Assembly (NCBI RefSeq): GCF_030246905.1 | Contig: NZ_CP126741.1 | Coordinates: forward strand, 1,364,001 to 1,428,000 | Direction of reading: 5' to 3' | DNA length: 64,000 nucleotides | DNA from: Microbacterium sp. zg-Y818 | GTDB lineage: Bacteria > Actinomycetota > Actinomycetes > Actinomycetales > Microbacteriaceae | Shown: one piece after another, positions 1 through 9,359 of the stretch | Layout: each line of letters begins with the position of its first letter | How positions within the stretch are numbered: the first letter of the stretch is position 1 | Position numbers and translations under genes: made by a program | The notes under the pieces: generated by a model | What the model was told of the DNA's origin: nothing | What the model saw: only the letters and a program-made list of their open reading frames with translations | Database searches by the model: none

Positions 1-2
1 TC

Positions 3-254
3 GTCTCCGTCGCGGCTCCCGAGGGGTGGTCAGCCGCCGGGGTTCACCTCGACGGCACGGGCCAGCCTTCGGTGGAGGCGGTCGAGGCGGGGTTCGCTAA
101 CACGGCCGCCGAGTTGCGGCTGGACCCGGGAGGGACCGGCACGCTCGCCTTCAGTTTCGTCGGGCCGGTCCAGAGCGAAGTGCTGCCGAGCGTGCTCCAC
201 ACCCCGATGATCGACGCGCCGCCGGTCGAGATCAAGCCCGCGATCTGCGGGTGA
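3..254 (+). CDS. C-terminal end of an unidentified, probably extracytoplasmic protein (partial)
   Basis: An open frame enters from the left edge and ends at TGA 252-254. About 83 residues are visible. They are rich in small and hydrophobic residues with few charges, and a Cys lies next to the C-terminus, which resembles the beta-rich end of a secreted or membrane-anchored protein. A DUF4012-type protein is one possibility, but too little is present to name a family. The gene converges on the DNA polymerase gene, with its stop one base from that gene's stop, and no terminator hairpin is visible between them. Confidence 0.55.
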   Translation, partial: VSVAAPEGWSAAGVHLDGTGQPSVEAVEAGFANTAAELRLDPGGTGTLAFSFVGPVQSEVLPSVLHTPMIDAPPVEIKPAICG

Positions 255-255
255 C

Positions 256-1977
256 TCAGTCCTTCTGGGCGGACTGCGCGATGCGCACGTCGAGGGGGAA
301 GTCGATCGGGAACGTGCCGAACAGAAGTCGCCCGGCGGATGCCGCCGCCTCGGCGACCGCGTGAGCCGCGGCATCCGCCTGCGCAGCGGGGGCGTGCACG
401 ATCACCTCGTCGTGCAGGAAGAACGCCAGGTGCGCCCGCCGCTCAAAGGCGGGCCCGGACCGTGAGGCCGACTCGTGGGCAGGGACCGCCGGCAGCGCGG
501 CGAGTCTGCCGCGCAGGTCCGCCAGCCACGCCAGTGCCCACTCGGCAGCGGTGCCCTGCACGACGAAGTTGCGGGTGAAGCGACCTCGATCGCGTGCCCA
601 GCGCCGCGCGCGGGTCTCGTCTACGCCGGTGGCTTCCGGGTCGCCGGCTTGCCCCTGTGCCGCGCGCCACACTGCGGACGGCGGCGGCGAGGTGCGGCCC
701 AGCCGGGTGGCGACGATGCCGCCCTCCTCCCCCGTCCGAGCGGCGTCATCGACGAGGGCCATGGCGCGAGGGAACGTGCGACGCAATGCCGGCACGAGCC
801 GGCCGCTGTCGCCGGTTGTCGCTCCGTACATGGCGCCGAGCATGGCGAACTTGGCCTCGGACCGCGTCGACACGGCGCCGCGCTCGACGATGCCGGCGTA
901 CAGATCCCGCCCGCGGGCCGCCTCGGCCAGCGCGACGTCGCCGGCCATCGCCGCCAGCACTCGCGGCTCGAGTTGGGCGACGTCGGCGACCACGAGCACC
1001 CACCCGGGATCGGCGCGCACGGCGTCACGCAGCTGGCGTGGCAGCTGCAGCGCGCCGCCGCCCGATGACGCCCAGCGGCCGGTGACGACGCCGCCGGGGA
1101 CGTAGACGGGCCGGAATCGACCGTCATGCACCCACTCGTCCAGCCAGGCCCACCCGTTGGCGCTCAGCAGTCTTGCCAGGCGCTTGTACTCCAAAAGCGG
1201 CGCGATCGCCGGGTGGTCGTACTGCGCCAGCTCCCACTTGCTCGTCGACGTGGCGAGCACCCCGACCCGGTGCAGCGACCGCAGCAGCTTCGGCTGTGAG
1301 TCCAGGGCCGCCGTCGGGTCTCCGAGCGCCGCGCGCACCTGCGCCGCGGCGCGTTCGAGCTCACGCGGCTGGCTGCCCGCTGCCGGGCGAGGACCCAGCA
1401 GTTCGGTGAGGATGCCGTCATGGGCCGCCTCGTCCCAGGGCAGCCCGGCGGCGCGCATCTCTGCGGCCACCAGCGCGCCGGCGGACTCCGCCGCCAGCAG
1501 CAGGCGCAGACGTCCCGCTTCGGTCGCGCCGGCAAGTGCCGCCCGCTGGCGGGCGAATTCGGCGAGGGCGGCGTCGAGGGACTGCGGCAGAGAGGGGGCG
1601 GATGCCGTCTCGAACTCGAACAGCGTCGGCGGCGAATCGCCGGGATCGGGGGCAGCGGCATCCCACTCCCCCGCATCGCGCAGGGGCCCGGAGTCGGTCA
1701 CGTAGACGCTGCCGCGCAGGATTGCGTGACACAGGCGCAGATCGTGGCAGCGCGCAACGCGCACGCCGGCATCCAGCAGCCCGTCGTACCACGTGGGGGT
1801 GTCGCTCCACACCCACCGGGGTGCGTGGGCCGTCTCGGCGTCGGCCACCCAGGACGGCAGATCGGCGACCGCCACGCGGGCGGTCTCGCCGCCCTGGTCG
1901 TTCAGCAGTGCGGCGGTGATGCCGTCGCCATCACGTCCGACGGCGATCCACGTCGGCGACGACTCAGCGCCGGGCAC
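256..1977 (-). CDS. Bifunctional 3'-5' exonuclease/DNA polymerase-like protein (family A, short form)
   Basis: A 573-residue family A DNA polymerase homologue without a 5'-nuclease domain. Polymerase motif A (DVAQLEPRVLA) lies near residue 330, motif B (an R...K...YG pattern, AKFAMLGAMYG) near 370, and motif C (HDEV) near 520. The first 170 or so residues take the place of the 3'-5' exonuclease domain, but I cannot see a convincing DEDD set there, so proofreading activity is doubtful. Actinobacteria often carry this short protein beside a full-length polA, and its role is probably in DNA repair. The start is a GTG. It lies 12 bp downstream of the zinc-ribbon gene, so the two are probably cotranscribed. 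Confidence 0.88.
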   Translation of the reverse strand: MPGAESSPTWIAVGRDGDGITAALLNDQGGETARVAVADLPSWVADAETAHAPRWVWSDTPTWYDGLLDAGVRVARCHDLRLCHAILRGSVYVTDSGPLRDAGEWDAAAPDPGDSPPTLFEFETASAPSLPQSLDAALAEFARQRAALAGATEAGRLRLLLAAESAGALVAAEMRAAGLPWDEAAHDGILTELLGPRPAAGSQPRELERAAAQVRAALGDPTAALDSQPKLLRSLHRVGVLATSTSKWELAQYDHPAIAPLLEYKRLARLLSANGWAWLDEWVHDGRFRPVYVPGGVVTGRWASSGGGALQLPRQLRDAVRADPGWVLVVADVAQLEPRVLAAMAGDVALAEAARGRDLYAGIVERGAVSTRSEAKFAMLGAMYGATTGDSGRLVPALRRTFPRAMALVDDAARTGEEGGIVATRLGRTSPPPSAVWRAAQGQAGDPEATGVDETRARRWARDRGRFTRNFVVQGTAAEWALAWLADLRGRLAALPAVPAHESASRSGPAFERRAHLAFFLHDEVIVHAPAAQADAAAHAVAEAAASAGRLLFGTFPIDFPLDVRIAQSAQKD

Positions 1978-1989
1978 CGACGGAGACGG

Positions 1990-2721
1990 TCACAGGCCGG
2001 ACTCCTCCGTGCGCACCAGGATGCAGCCGCACTCGGGGCAGGTGACGACGGCGTTGTCCGGCGTCTCGCGGAGGTTCTGCAAGTCGGTGCCCGAGAGCAC
2101 CATGCGGCATCCCTCGCAGGTGCCGCGGCGCAGCAGGGCGGCGCCCGTCGAGCGCGCCGCGGTGCGGTCGTAAAGCGCGACCAGGTCGGCCGGCAGCGCT
2201 GCGACGATGGCCGCGCGGTCGCGCTTGGCCTGGTCCAGACGCGCCGTCGCATCGGCGACGACCGCCTTCGCCTCGTCTGAGAGGCGCACGCCCTCGGCGT
2301 TGGTCTCCGCCATGAGGGCCTCCTGCGCGACGACGGCCGCCTCGCACTGCTCCAGGCGCTCCATAACCTCGAGCTCCGCGTCTTCGAGGGCGCTCTTGCG
2401 CTTGGCAAGCGACGCGATCTCGCTTTCGAGGCCCTGCGCCTCCTTGGCGTTGGCGCTGGATGCCAGTCGGCCGGCATCCCGGTCGCTGCGCGCCTGCACG
2501 ACGGCGACGTCCGACTCGATGCGTGCCAGTTCGGTGCGGGCGTCGTCACGGGCGCCCAGCAGCCGCGACAGCTCCTGCGAATAGGCCTGGCGCTGCGCGA
2601 GCAGCTCCTTCACCCGGACTCCCTGCGGGGGGTTCTGGCGCAGCCGATCGGCCTGAGCGATCCTGGCATCGAGTTCAGTGAGGTCGAGGAGTCGGCGCTG
2701 GTCGGCGGGGCTGGCGTTCAC
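1990..2721 (-). CDS. Coiled-coil C4 zinc-ribbon protein (DUF164/CdsZ-like)
   Basis: A 243-residue cytoplasmic protein. Residues 1-170 are strongly helical with heptad-like Leu/Ala/Glu/Arg spacing, predicting a long antiparallel coiled coil. The C-terminus carries a four-cysteine zinc ribbon (CEGC ... CPECGC). Actinobacterial members of this family are thought to act in translation or RNA-related processes, but the exact role here is inferred only from the family. The GTG start follows a GAAGGG ribosome-binding site, and the gene is first in a two-gene unit with the short polymerase. Confidence 0.85.
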   Translation of the reverse strand: MNASPADQRRLLDLTELDARIAQADRLRQNPPQGVRVKELLAQRQAYSQELSRLLGARDDARTELARIESDVAVVQARSDRDAGRLASSANAKEAQGLESEIASLAKRKSALEDAELEVMERLEQCEAAVVAQEALMAETNAEGVRLSDEAKAVVADATARLDQAKRDRAAIVAALPADLVALYDRTAARSTGAALLRRGTCEGCRMVLSGTDLQNLRETPDNAVVTCPECGCILVRTEESGL

Positions 2722-2774
2722 CCCTTCAACCTACCGCCCGAGCGACGCTCCCACAGAGGCCTAGGATGGCTGGT

Positions 2775-2846
2775 GGCCGGTTGGCGCAGCGGTAGCGCAG
2801 CTCCTTTACACGGAGAAGGTCACCAGTTCGATCCTGGTACCGGCCA
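2775..2846 (+). tRNA. tRNA-Val (anticodon TAC)
   Basis: A 72-nt cloverleaf. The acceptor stem pairs GGCCGGT (2775-2781) with ACCGGCC (2839-2845). The D-arm uses GCGC/GCGC, and the T-arm pairs ACCAG with CTGGT around TTCGATC. The anticodon TAC is at 2807-2809 in the loop TTTACAC. The discriminator base is A, and CCA is not encoded. The outermost pair of the anticodon stem (2800 with 2816) is a G-A mismatch. Confidence 0.95.
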
Positions 2847-3016
2847 CGATGCGGCCCCAGCGGGCGAAAACCGTTGCGGACTGCACCACTCAGGCCCGCG
2901 ACCGCGGCGCGCTGAGTGGGTAGGCTGAACGATGGCGCTTTGTGCGGTGCGGACAACGTCCGCGCGATCCGCGCCACGAATACCTGGCACGATCTGCCAT
3001 ACGAGAAAGGTCTTCC

Positions 3017-5746
3017 GTGACTGTCAACGATCAGGATCCGTACTCGCAGGAGGCCCTCGATAGCGACCCGGAGGAGACCTCCGAGTGGCAGGAGTCGCTC
3101 TCGCAGCTCGTCGATGCCAAGGGCTCCGGCCGCGGCCGCGAGATCATGCTCAGCCTGCTGCAGAAGTCGCACGAGCTGCAGCTGAACGTGCCGCAGGTGC
3201 CGACCACGGACTACATCAACACCATCGCGCCCGAGAACGAACCCGAGTTCCCCGGTGACGAGGAGCTCGAACGCCGCTACCGCCGGTGGATCCGCTGGAA
3301 CGCCGCCATCACGGTGCACCGCGCGCAGCGCCCCGGTATCGGCGTCGGCGGCCACATCTCCACCTACGCCTCGTCGGCGTCGCTGTACGAAGTCGGCTTC
3401 AACCACTTCTTCCGCGGCCTTGACGACCCGTCCGGTGGCGACCAGATCTTCATCCAGGGTCACGCCTCCCCCGGCATCTACGCGCGATCCTTCCTCGAAG
3501 GCCGCCTCAGCACCGAGCAGCTCGACGGGTTCCGCCAGGAGGCGTCGAAAGCGCCCAACGGACTGCCGTCGTACCCTCACCCGCGGCTCATGCCGGACTA
3601 CTGGCAGTTCCCGACCGTGTCGATGGGCCTCGGCCCCATCAACGCGATCTACCAGGCGATGACCAACAAGTACCTCACCAACCGCGGCATCAAGGACCTC
3701 TCGGACTCGCACGTCTGGGCCTTCCTCGGTGACGGCGAGATGGACGAGGTCGAGAGCCGCGGTCAGCTGCAGGTGGCAGCCAACGAGGGACTCGACAACC
3801 TCACCTTCGTCGTCAACTGCAACCTCCAGCGCCTCGACGGCCCGGTGCGCGGCAACGGCAAGATCATCCAGGAACTGGAGAGCTTCTTCCGCGGTGCCGG
3901 CTGGAACGTCATCAAGGTCGTCTGGGGTCGTGGCTGGGACGAGCTGCTGCAGCAGGACGACGACGGCGCCCTCGTGCGCCTCATGAACACCACCCCCGAC
4001 GGGGACTTCCAGACGTACCGCGCCGAGGACGGCAAGTTCATCCGCGACCACTTCTTCGGTCGCGACGAGCGCACCGCCAAGATGGTCGAGGACTGGTCCG
4101 ACGACGACATCTGGGGCAAGCTCCGCCGCGGCGGGCTGGACTACCAGAAGGTCTACGCGGCCTACAAGACCGCCAAGGCTCACAAGGGTCAGCCGACGGT
4201 CATCCTCGCGAAGACCATCAAGGGCTACGGTCTCGGTCACCACTTCGAGGGACGCAACGCGACCCACCAGATGAAGAAGATGACGCTCGAGGACCTCAAG
4301 CACTTCCGCGACTCGATGCGCATCCCGATCACCGACGCGCAGCTCGAAGAGAACCCGTACCTGCCGCCGTACTACCACCCCGGTATGGAGGACGACACGA
4401 TCAAGTACATGGTCGAGCGTCGTCGAAACCTCGGTGGATTCCTGCCTGAGCGTCGCACGACGCACGTGCCGCTCCCCCTTCCCGACGACAAGGCCTACGC
4501 CCTGCCGAAGAAGGGCTCCGGTACTCAGGAGATCGCCACCACTATGGCGTTCGTGCGTCTGCTGAAGGACCTGCTGCGATCGAAGGACTTCGGTCACCGC
4601 ATCGTGCCGATCATCCCCGACGAGGCGCGCACGTTCGGTATGGACGCCTACTTCCCCACGGCGAAGATCTACAACCCGCACGGCCAGAACTACACCTCGG
4701 TCGACCGCGAGCTGCTGCTGGCGTACAAGGAGAGCCCGCAGGGCCAGATCCTGCACGTCGGCATCAACGAGGCCGGTGCCGTGGCGGCGTTCACCAACGT
4801 GGGTACCTCGTACTCCACGCACGGCGAGCCGCTCATCCCGGTGTACATCTTCTACTCGATGTTCGGCTTCCAGCGCACCGGCGACGCTCAGTGGGCAGCC
4901 GGCGACCAGATGGCCCGCGGGTTCATCATCGGCGCGACCGCCGGCCGCACCACGCTCACTGGTGAAGGTCTGCAGCATGCCGACGGTCACTCCCAGCTGC
5001 TGGCATCCACGAACCCGGCCACGATCTCCTACGACCCGGCCTTCGGTTACGAGATCGCCCACATCGTGCGCACGGGACTCGAGCGCATGTACGGCGGGAA
5101 CCACCCGGATCCGAACGTCATGTACTACCTCACGGTGTACAACGAGCCGTATGTGCAGCCGACGGAGCCCGAGGGCGTCGACGTGGACGGGATCGTCCGC
5201 GGCATCCACCGCATCTCGGTCGGCGAGGGCGAGGGTCCCCGCACCCAGCTGCTCGCGTCGGGTGTCGGCGTGCAGTGGGCGCTCGAGGCTCAGAAGCTGC
5301 TCAAGGACGACTGGGGCGTGATCGCCGACGTCTGGTCGGTCACGTCGTGGTCGGAGCTGCGTCGCGACGGCCTCGCAGCCGACGAGCACAACTTCCTGCA
5401 CCCCACGGAAGAGCCCCGCACCGCGTACATCACCGAGAAGCTGCGCGACGCGCAGGGTCCTGTGGTGGCGGTCAGCGACTTCATGCACGCGGTGCAGGAC
5501 CAGATCCGGCCCTGGGTGCCGCAGCGTTTCGCCACGCTCGGCGCCGACGGCTTCGGCTTCTCGGACACCCGCCCCGCAGCGCGTCGCTTCTTCAAGATCG
5601 ACGGTCCGTCGATCGTGGTGCGCACGCTCCAGGCGCTCGCGCAGGAGGGCGTCGTCGACCGTGGCCTCTCGGCGCAGGCGATCGACAAGTACCGTCTGTA
5701 CGACGTCACCGCCGGCACCAGCGGCAATGCGGGCGGCGAAAGCTGA
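3017..5746 (+). CDS. aceE: Pyruvate dehydrogenase E1 component, homodimeric type
   Basis: A 909-residue thiamine-diphosphate enzyme that decarboxylates pyruvate and acetylates the lipoyl arm of the E2 subunit, feeding acetyl-CoA into the citric acid cycle and fatty acid synthesis. The thiamine-binding region (GDGEMDE, about residues 235-241) and an early [15 protein letters not shown] stretch fit the AceE family, and the length is typical. I chose the GTG at 3017, which follows AGAAAGG and gives the usual N-terminus (VTVNDQDPY). The open frame extends 25 codons further up without a better start. E2 and E3 genes are not nearby. The lipid synthesis regulator follows 9 bp after the stop, linking acetyl-CoA supply with its main use. 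Confidence 0.97.
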   Translation: MTVNDQDPYSQEALDSDPEETSEWQESLSQLVDAKGSGRGREIMLSLLQKSHELQLNVPQVPTTDYINTIAPENEPEFPGDEELERRYRRWIRWNAAITVHRAQRPGIGVGGHISTYASSASLYEVGFNHFFRGLDDPSGGDQIFIQGHASPGIYARSFLEGRLSTEQLDGFRQEASKAPNGLPSYPHPRLMPDYWQFPTVSMGLGPINAIYQAMTNKYLTNRGIKDLSDSHVWAFLGDGEMDEVESRGQLQVAANEGLDNLTFVVNCNLQRLDGPVRGNGKIIQELESFFRGAGWNVIKVVWGRGWDELLQQDDDGALVRLMNTTPDGDFQTYRAEDGKFIRDHFFGRDERTAKMVEDWSDDDIWGKLRRGGLDYQKVYAAYKTAKAHKGQPTVILAKTIKGYGLGHHFEGRNATHQMKKMTLEDLKHFRDSMRIPITDAQLEENPYLPPYYHPGMEDDTIKYMVERRRNLGGFLPERRTTHVPLPLPDDKAYALPKKGSGTQEIATTMAFVRLLKDLLRSKDFGHRIVPIIPDEARTFGMDAYFPTAKIYNPHGQNYTSVDRELLLAYKESPQGQILHVGINEAGAVAAFTNVGTSYSTHGEPLIPVYIFYSMFGFQRTGDAQWAAGDQMARGFIIGATAGRTTLTGEGLQHADGHSQLLASTNPATISYDPAFGYEIAHIVRTGLERMYGGNHPDPNVMYYLTVYNEPYVQPTEPEGVDVDGIVRGIHRISVGEGEGPRTQLLASGVGVQWALEAQKLLKDDWGVIADVWSVTSWSELRRDGLAADEHNFLHPTEEPRTAYITEKLRDAQGPVVAVSDFMHAVQDQIRPWVPQRFATLGADGFGFSDTRPAARRFFKIDGPSIVVRTLQALAQEGVVDRGLSAQAIDKYRLYDVTAGTSGNAGGES

Positions 5747-5754
5747 TAAACCGT

Positions 5755-6975
5755 ATGGCCTCACCACCGACCGCGTCCGAGAAAGCCGAGACCCTCGCCT
5801 GGCTCCGGCGCGTCTCAGGCGACCTCGCGTCGGCGACCATCAAGCGACTGGAGGACACTCTCCCCTGGTACGCAGAGATGCCGCCGGCGCGCCGGTCGGC
5901 GGTGGGGCTGGTCGCCCAGGCCGGCATCACGTCGTTCATCCAGTGGTACGAAGACCCCACGTCCACGCCCTGGATAGCCGCCGACATCTTCGCCGCCGCT
6001 CCCCGTGAGCTGCTGCGCAGCGTCAGCCTCACGCAGACCCTGCAGCTCATCCGGGTGACCGTCGCGGTCACCGAGGAGCGGGTGGCGGGCCGCGACGAGG
6101 ACCTGCGCGAGGCGATCCTGCTCTACTCGCGCGAGGTGGCCTTCGCCGCCGCCGACGTCTACGCCCGTGCTGCCGAGGCCCGCGGTCTCTGGGACGCACG
6201 ACTCGAGGCGTTGGTGGTCGATTCCATCCTCACCGGCGAGACCGACGAAGAGCTTCCCAGTCGCATCGCCGCCCTCGGCTGGCACGGTCACGGCGAGGTC
6301 GCGGTGCTCGTCGGCACGACGCCCCCGCAGTTCGACGTCGACCAGGTGCGCCGCACCGCGCGCAAGCTCGACGTCGACGTGCTGATCGGAGTGCAGGGCT
6401 CGCGCCTCGTGCTCGTCATCGGGCGCTCGCAGCCCGCCGGACGCGAGGAAGCACCCGAGAACGAGCTTCCGTTCCCCGAGATCGCTCAGCGGCTCGAGCC
6501 GTGCTTCGGCCCGGGATACCTGGTGCTCGGCCCCGCCGTTCCGGCGCTGGTCGAGGCGAGTCAGAGCGCTCGTGCGGCGTTGGCGGGCTTCGCCGTGGCC
6601 CGCGCCTGGCGCAACGCCCCGCGGCCCGTCGAGGCGGACGATCTGCTCCCCGAGCGTGCGCTGGCGGGCGATTCCGTCGCCAAGCAGACGCTCGTGGAGC
6701 GCATCTACCGGCCGCTGCAGGCGCACAGCCCTGATCTGGTGGCGACACTGTGGAGCTACCTCGACAACGGGCGCTCGCTCGAGGCGACCGCCCGGGAGCT
6801 GTTCGTTCACCCGAACACCGTGCGGTACCGGCTCAAGCGCGTCTCCGACGTCATCGGCTGGGACGCGACCGGGCCGCGCGAGGCACTCATCCTGCAGACT
6901 GCGCTCATCCTGGGTTCGATCGGGACGGATGCCGCGCGTCGGCGACCCTCCCCTCACCGTCGCCCGCACGCGTGA
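5755..6975 (+). CDS. PucR/CdaR-type transcriptional regulator, FasR-like
   Basis: A 406-residue regulator. The C-terminal 60 or so residues form a PucR-type helix-turn-helix (LEATARELFVHPNTVRYRLKRV), and the N-terminal two thirds form a GGDEF-like, ligand-sensing style region without GGDEF catalytic residues. Its place just before fabD matches Streptomyces FasR (SCO2386), an activator of the fabD-fabH-acpP-fabF operon. That function is inferred from position and family. The ATG at 5755 lies 9 bp after the aceE stop, so it is probably expressed from the aceE promoter. Longer upstream extensions in the same frame only overlap aceE. Confidence 0.88.
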   Translation: MASPPTASEKAETLAWLRRVSGDLASATIKRLEDTLPWYAEMPPARRSAVGLVAQAGITSFIQWYEDPTSTPWIAADIFAAAPRELLRSVSLTQTLQLIRVTVAVTEERVAGRDEDLREAILLYSREVAFAAADVYARAAEARGLWDARLEALVVDSILTGETDEELPSRIAALGWHGHGEVAVLVGTTPPQFDVDQVRRTARKLDVDVLIGVQGSRLVLVIGRSQPAGREEAPENELPFPEIAQRLEPCFGPGYLVLGPAVPALVEASQSARAALAGFAVARAWRNAPRPVEADDLLPERALAGDSVAKQTLVERIYRPLQAHSPDLVATLWSYLDNGRSLEATARELFVHPNTVRYRLKRVSDVIGWDATGPREALILQTALILGSIGTDAARRRPSPHRRPHA

Positions 6976-7060
6976 GCTGTGGGGGCAGTACAAGGGATTC
7001 AGCGATTCTTGTGACGTGTTCGCCAGATGACCGGTCGTTCTTGTTGGCAGGATGGGTGAA

Positions 7061-7972
7061 GTGATCATCGCCGTCTTCCCCGGTCAGGGCTCGCAGACCC
7101 CCGGGTTCCTCTCCCCCTGGCTTGAGATCGACGGTGCTCGCGAGCGCCTCGCCGCCGCGTCCGACGCGGCAGGAGTCGATCTGATCGCCGCCGGCACCGA
7201 GTGGGATGCCGACCGCATCCGCGACACCAGCGTCGCCCAGCCGCTCATCGTCGCCGCCGGCCTGCTGTCGTGGGAGGCGCTGCTGGCCGCCGCGCCGGCC
7301 CGGCCCGAAGGGGTCGCCGGCCACTCCGTGGGCGAAGTTGCGGCCCTCGTGGCATCCGGCGTGCTCTCGTTCGACGAAGGCATGCGACTGGTGGGAGTTC
7401 GGGGTCGTGCGATGGCGGACGCCGCCGCCCTGGAGCGGACCGGCATGAGCGCCGTGCTCGGGGGCGACCAGGATGCCGTGCTCGCGCGACTTGCGGACCT
7501 CGACCTCACCGCGGCGAACCACAACGGCGGTGGGCAGATCGTTGCAGCCGGAGCGCTGGCGGCGCTCGCGGAACTGTCCGCGGAACCGCTGAAGGGCGCC
7601 CGCGTGATCCCGCTGCAGGTGGCGGGGGCTTTCCACACCCGCTACATGGTGCCCGCCGTCGAGACGCTGCGCACCGCCGCTGCCGACCTCGAGCCTGCGG
7701 ACCCCGCGCTCACCCTGTGGACCAACCACGACGGCGCCACCGTGACCGGCGGACGCGAAGCGCTCGACCTGCTGGTGGCGCAGGTCGCCTCGCCGGTGCG
7801 CTGGGACCTCTGCATGGCGTCGTTCGCCGAGCATGGGGTCACCGGCATCATCGAGTTGGCCCCCGCCGGCACCCTGACGGGCCTGGCGAAACGGGCGCTG
7901 CGGGGCGTTCCGACCGTGGCAGTGAAGACACCTGACGATCTGGGCGCTGCGGCGGCCCTCTTGGGAGCATGA
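7061..7972 (+). CDS. fabD: ACP S-malonyltransferase
   Basis: Transfers malonyl groups from malonyl-CoA to acyl carrier protein for fatty acid elongation. The nucleophile lies in GHSVGE (Ser 89 with this start), followed by the conserved AFHT histidine. The N-terminal PGQGSQ oxyanion motif is present, and the length is normal at about 303 residues. The GTG at 7061 gives the family-like start VIIAVFPGQG with AGG about 9 bases upstream. An ATG at 7052 would add three residues but has a ribosome-binding site almost touching it. The stop overlaps the fabH start in an ATGA, implying translational coupling. Confidence 0.95.
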   Translation: MIIAVFPGQGSQTPGFLSPWLEIDGARERLAAASDAAGVDLIAAGTEWDADRIRDTSVAQPLIVAAGLLSWEALLAAAPARPEGVAGHSVGEVAALVASGVLSFDEGMRLVGVRGRAMADAAALERTGMSAVLGGDQDAVLARLADLDLTAANHNGGGQIVAAGALAALAELSAEPLKGARVIPLQVAGAFHTRYMVPAVETLRTAAADLEPADPALTLWTNHDGATVTGGREALDLLVAQVASPVRWDLCMASFAEHGVTGIIELAPAGTLTGLAKRALRGVPTVAVKTPDDLGAAAALLGA

Positions 7973-8976
7973 AGATGAGCGCGACCCTGCACCAGGTCAC
8001 GGGCCCGGCCCACACCCGCATCTACGCCTACGGCGCCGCGCGCGGTGAGGTGTCCGTGCCCAACGACGACCTCGTGGGACCCATCGACTCCAGTGACGAG
8101 TGGATCCGCCAGCGCACCGGCATCGTCACCCGCACTCGAGCGGTCCGTGAGACCACCGCGGTGGATCTCGCGTCGACTGCCGCGGCCGAGGCCGTCGCCC
8201 GGTCGGGCGTCGACCCGTCCGAGATCGACGCGGTGATCGTCGCGACCGTCTCGAACCCCAAGCAGACCCCGTCGGTGTCGGCGATCGTCGCGGACCGCAT
8301 CGGGGCGAACCCCGCCGCGGCGTACGACGTGAACGCCGCCTGCGCCGGCTTCGCCTATGCGGTCGCGCAAGCCGACGCGCTCATCCGCGCCGGCGCCGCA
8401 CACTACGCCGTGGTCGTCGGGGCCGAGAAGCTCAGTGACATCGTCGACCCCACCGACCGCTCGATCTCGTTCCTGCTCGGCGACGGCGCCGGGGCCGTCG
8501 TCATCGGTCCGAGCGACTTCCCGGGCATCGGCCCGACCGTCTGGGGCTCCGACGGCTCGAAGGCCGACGCCGTCGGCATGAGTCACACTCTCGTGGACTT
8601 CCGCGACGGACTCGCCCCCTGGCCGACCCTCCGGCAGGAAGGCCCCACGGTCTTCCGGTGGGCGGTCTGGGAGATGGTCAAGGTCGCTCGCCAGGCGCTC
8701 GAGGCTGCGGGCGTGACGGCAGCGGATCTCGCCGCCTTCGTTCCGCACCAGGCGAACATGCGGATCATCGACGAGTTCGCCAAGCAGCTGAAGCTGCCCG
8801 AGTCCGTCGTCATTGCGCGCGACATCGAGACGACGGGCAACACCTCCGCAGCGTCCATCCCGCTCGCCACCCACCGGCTGCTCGAAGAGCACCCGGAGCT
8901 GTCGGGCGGCCTGGCGCTGCAGATCGGCTTCGGCGCCGGTCTCGTCTTCGGCGCGCAGGTGGTCGTGCTCCCGTGA
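7969..8976 (+). CDS. fabH: 3-oxoacyl-ACP synthase III
   Basis: Starts fatty acid chains by condensing acyl-CoA with malonyl-ACP. With the ATG at 7969 the catalytic triad is Cys 125 (AACAGF), His 260 (PHQAN) and Asn 291 (TGNTSA). The length of 335 residues is typical. An alternative ATG at 7975 would shorten it by two residues. In actinobacteria FabH often prefers branched-chain acyl-CoA starters, but the sequence alone does not fix that. The gene overlaps fabD by four bases and lies 79 bp before acpP. Confidence 0.95.
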   Translation: MKMSATLHQVTGPAHTRIYAYGAARGEVSVPNDDLVGPIDSSDEWIRQRTGIVTRTRAVRETTAVDLASTAAAEAVARSGVDPSEIDAVIVATVSNPKQTPSVSAIVADRIGANPAAAYDVNAACAGFAYAVAQADALIRAGAAHYAVVVGAEKLSDIVDPTDRSISFLLGDGAGAVVIGPSDFPGIGPTVWGSDGSKADAVGMSHTLVDFRDGLAPWPTLRQEGPTVFRWAVWEMVKVARQALEAAGVTAADLAAFVPHQANMRIIDEFAKQLKLPESVVIARDIETTGNTSAASIPLATHRLLEEHPELSGGLALQIGFGAGLVFGAQVVVLP

Positions 8977-9055
8977 GCGCGGCGACCGCGACCCTAAACT
9001 GAACAGCGGCCCGCCGGGCCGACCATCCCCGTCACACCTAAGAACAGGAGCACCC

Positions 9056-9304
9056 ATGGCTTACACGAACGACGAGGTCCTCGCAGGACTCGCCGAGCTC
9101 ATCACCGACGAGACCGGCATCTCGGCCGACGAGGTCGCGCTGGAGAAGTCGTTCACCGACGACCTCGACATCGACTCCATCTCGATGATGACGATCGTCG
9201 TCAACGCCGAGGAGAAGTTCGGCGTCACGATCCCCGACGAAGAGGTCAAGAACCTCAAGACCGTCGGCGACGCTGTCACCTACATCACGTCCAACCAGGT
9301 CTGA
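9056..9304 (+). CDS. acpP: Acyl carrier protein
   Basis: An 82-residue acidic carrier protein that holds growing acyl chains on phosphopantetheine. The attachment serine is Ser 41 in DLDIDSIS. The usual DSL motif reads DSI here, a common actinobacterial variant. ACAGGAG sits 5-11 bases upstream of the ATG and is the best ribosome-binding site in the operon, fitting the high demand for ACP. The gene lies between fabH and fabF, the standard actinobacterial order. Confidence 0.97.
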   Translation: MAYTNDEVLAGLAELITDETGISADEVALEKSFTDDLDIDSISMMTIVVNAEEKFGVTIPDEEVKNLKTVGDAVTYITSNQV

Positions 9305-9359
9305 GCCGGCACCGGTGGGGGCTGCGGCCCCCACCCGCTGGCGTGGAGGAACCACACAC

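Noticed and set aside
2726..5767. A 1013-codon open frame on the minus strand opposite aceE
   Set aside because: It lies wholly opposite a certain gene, is rich in Val, Arg, His, Asp and Glu as is typical of antisense frames in GC-rich coding DNA, and has no family likeness.
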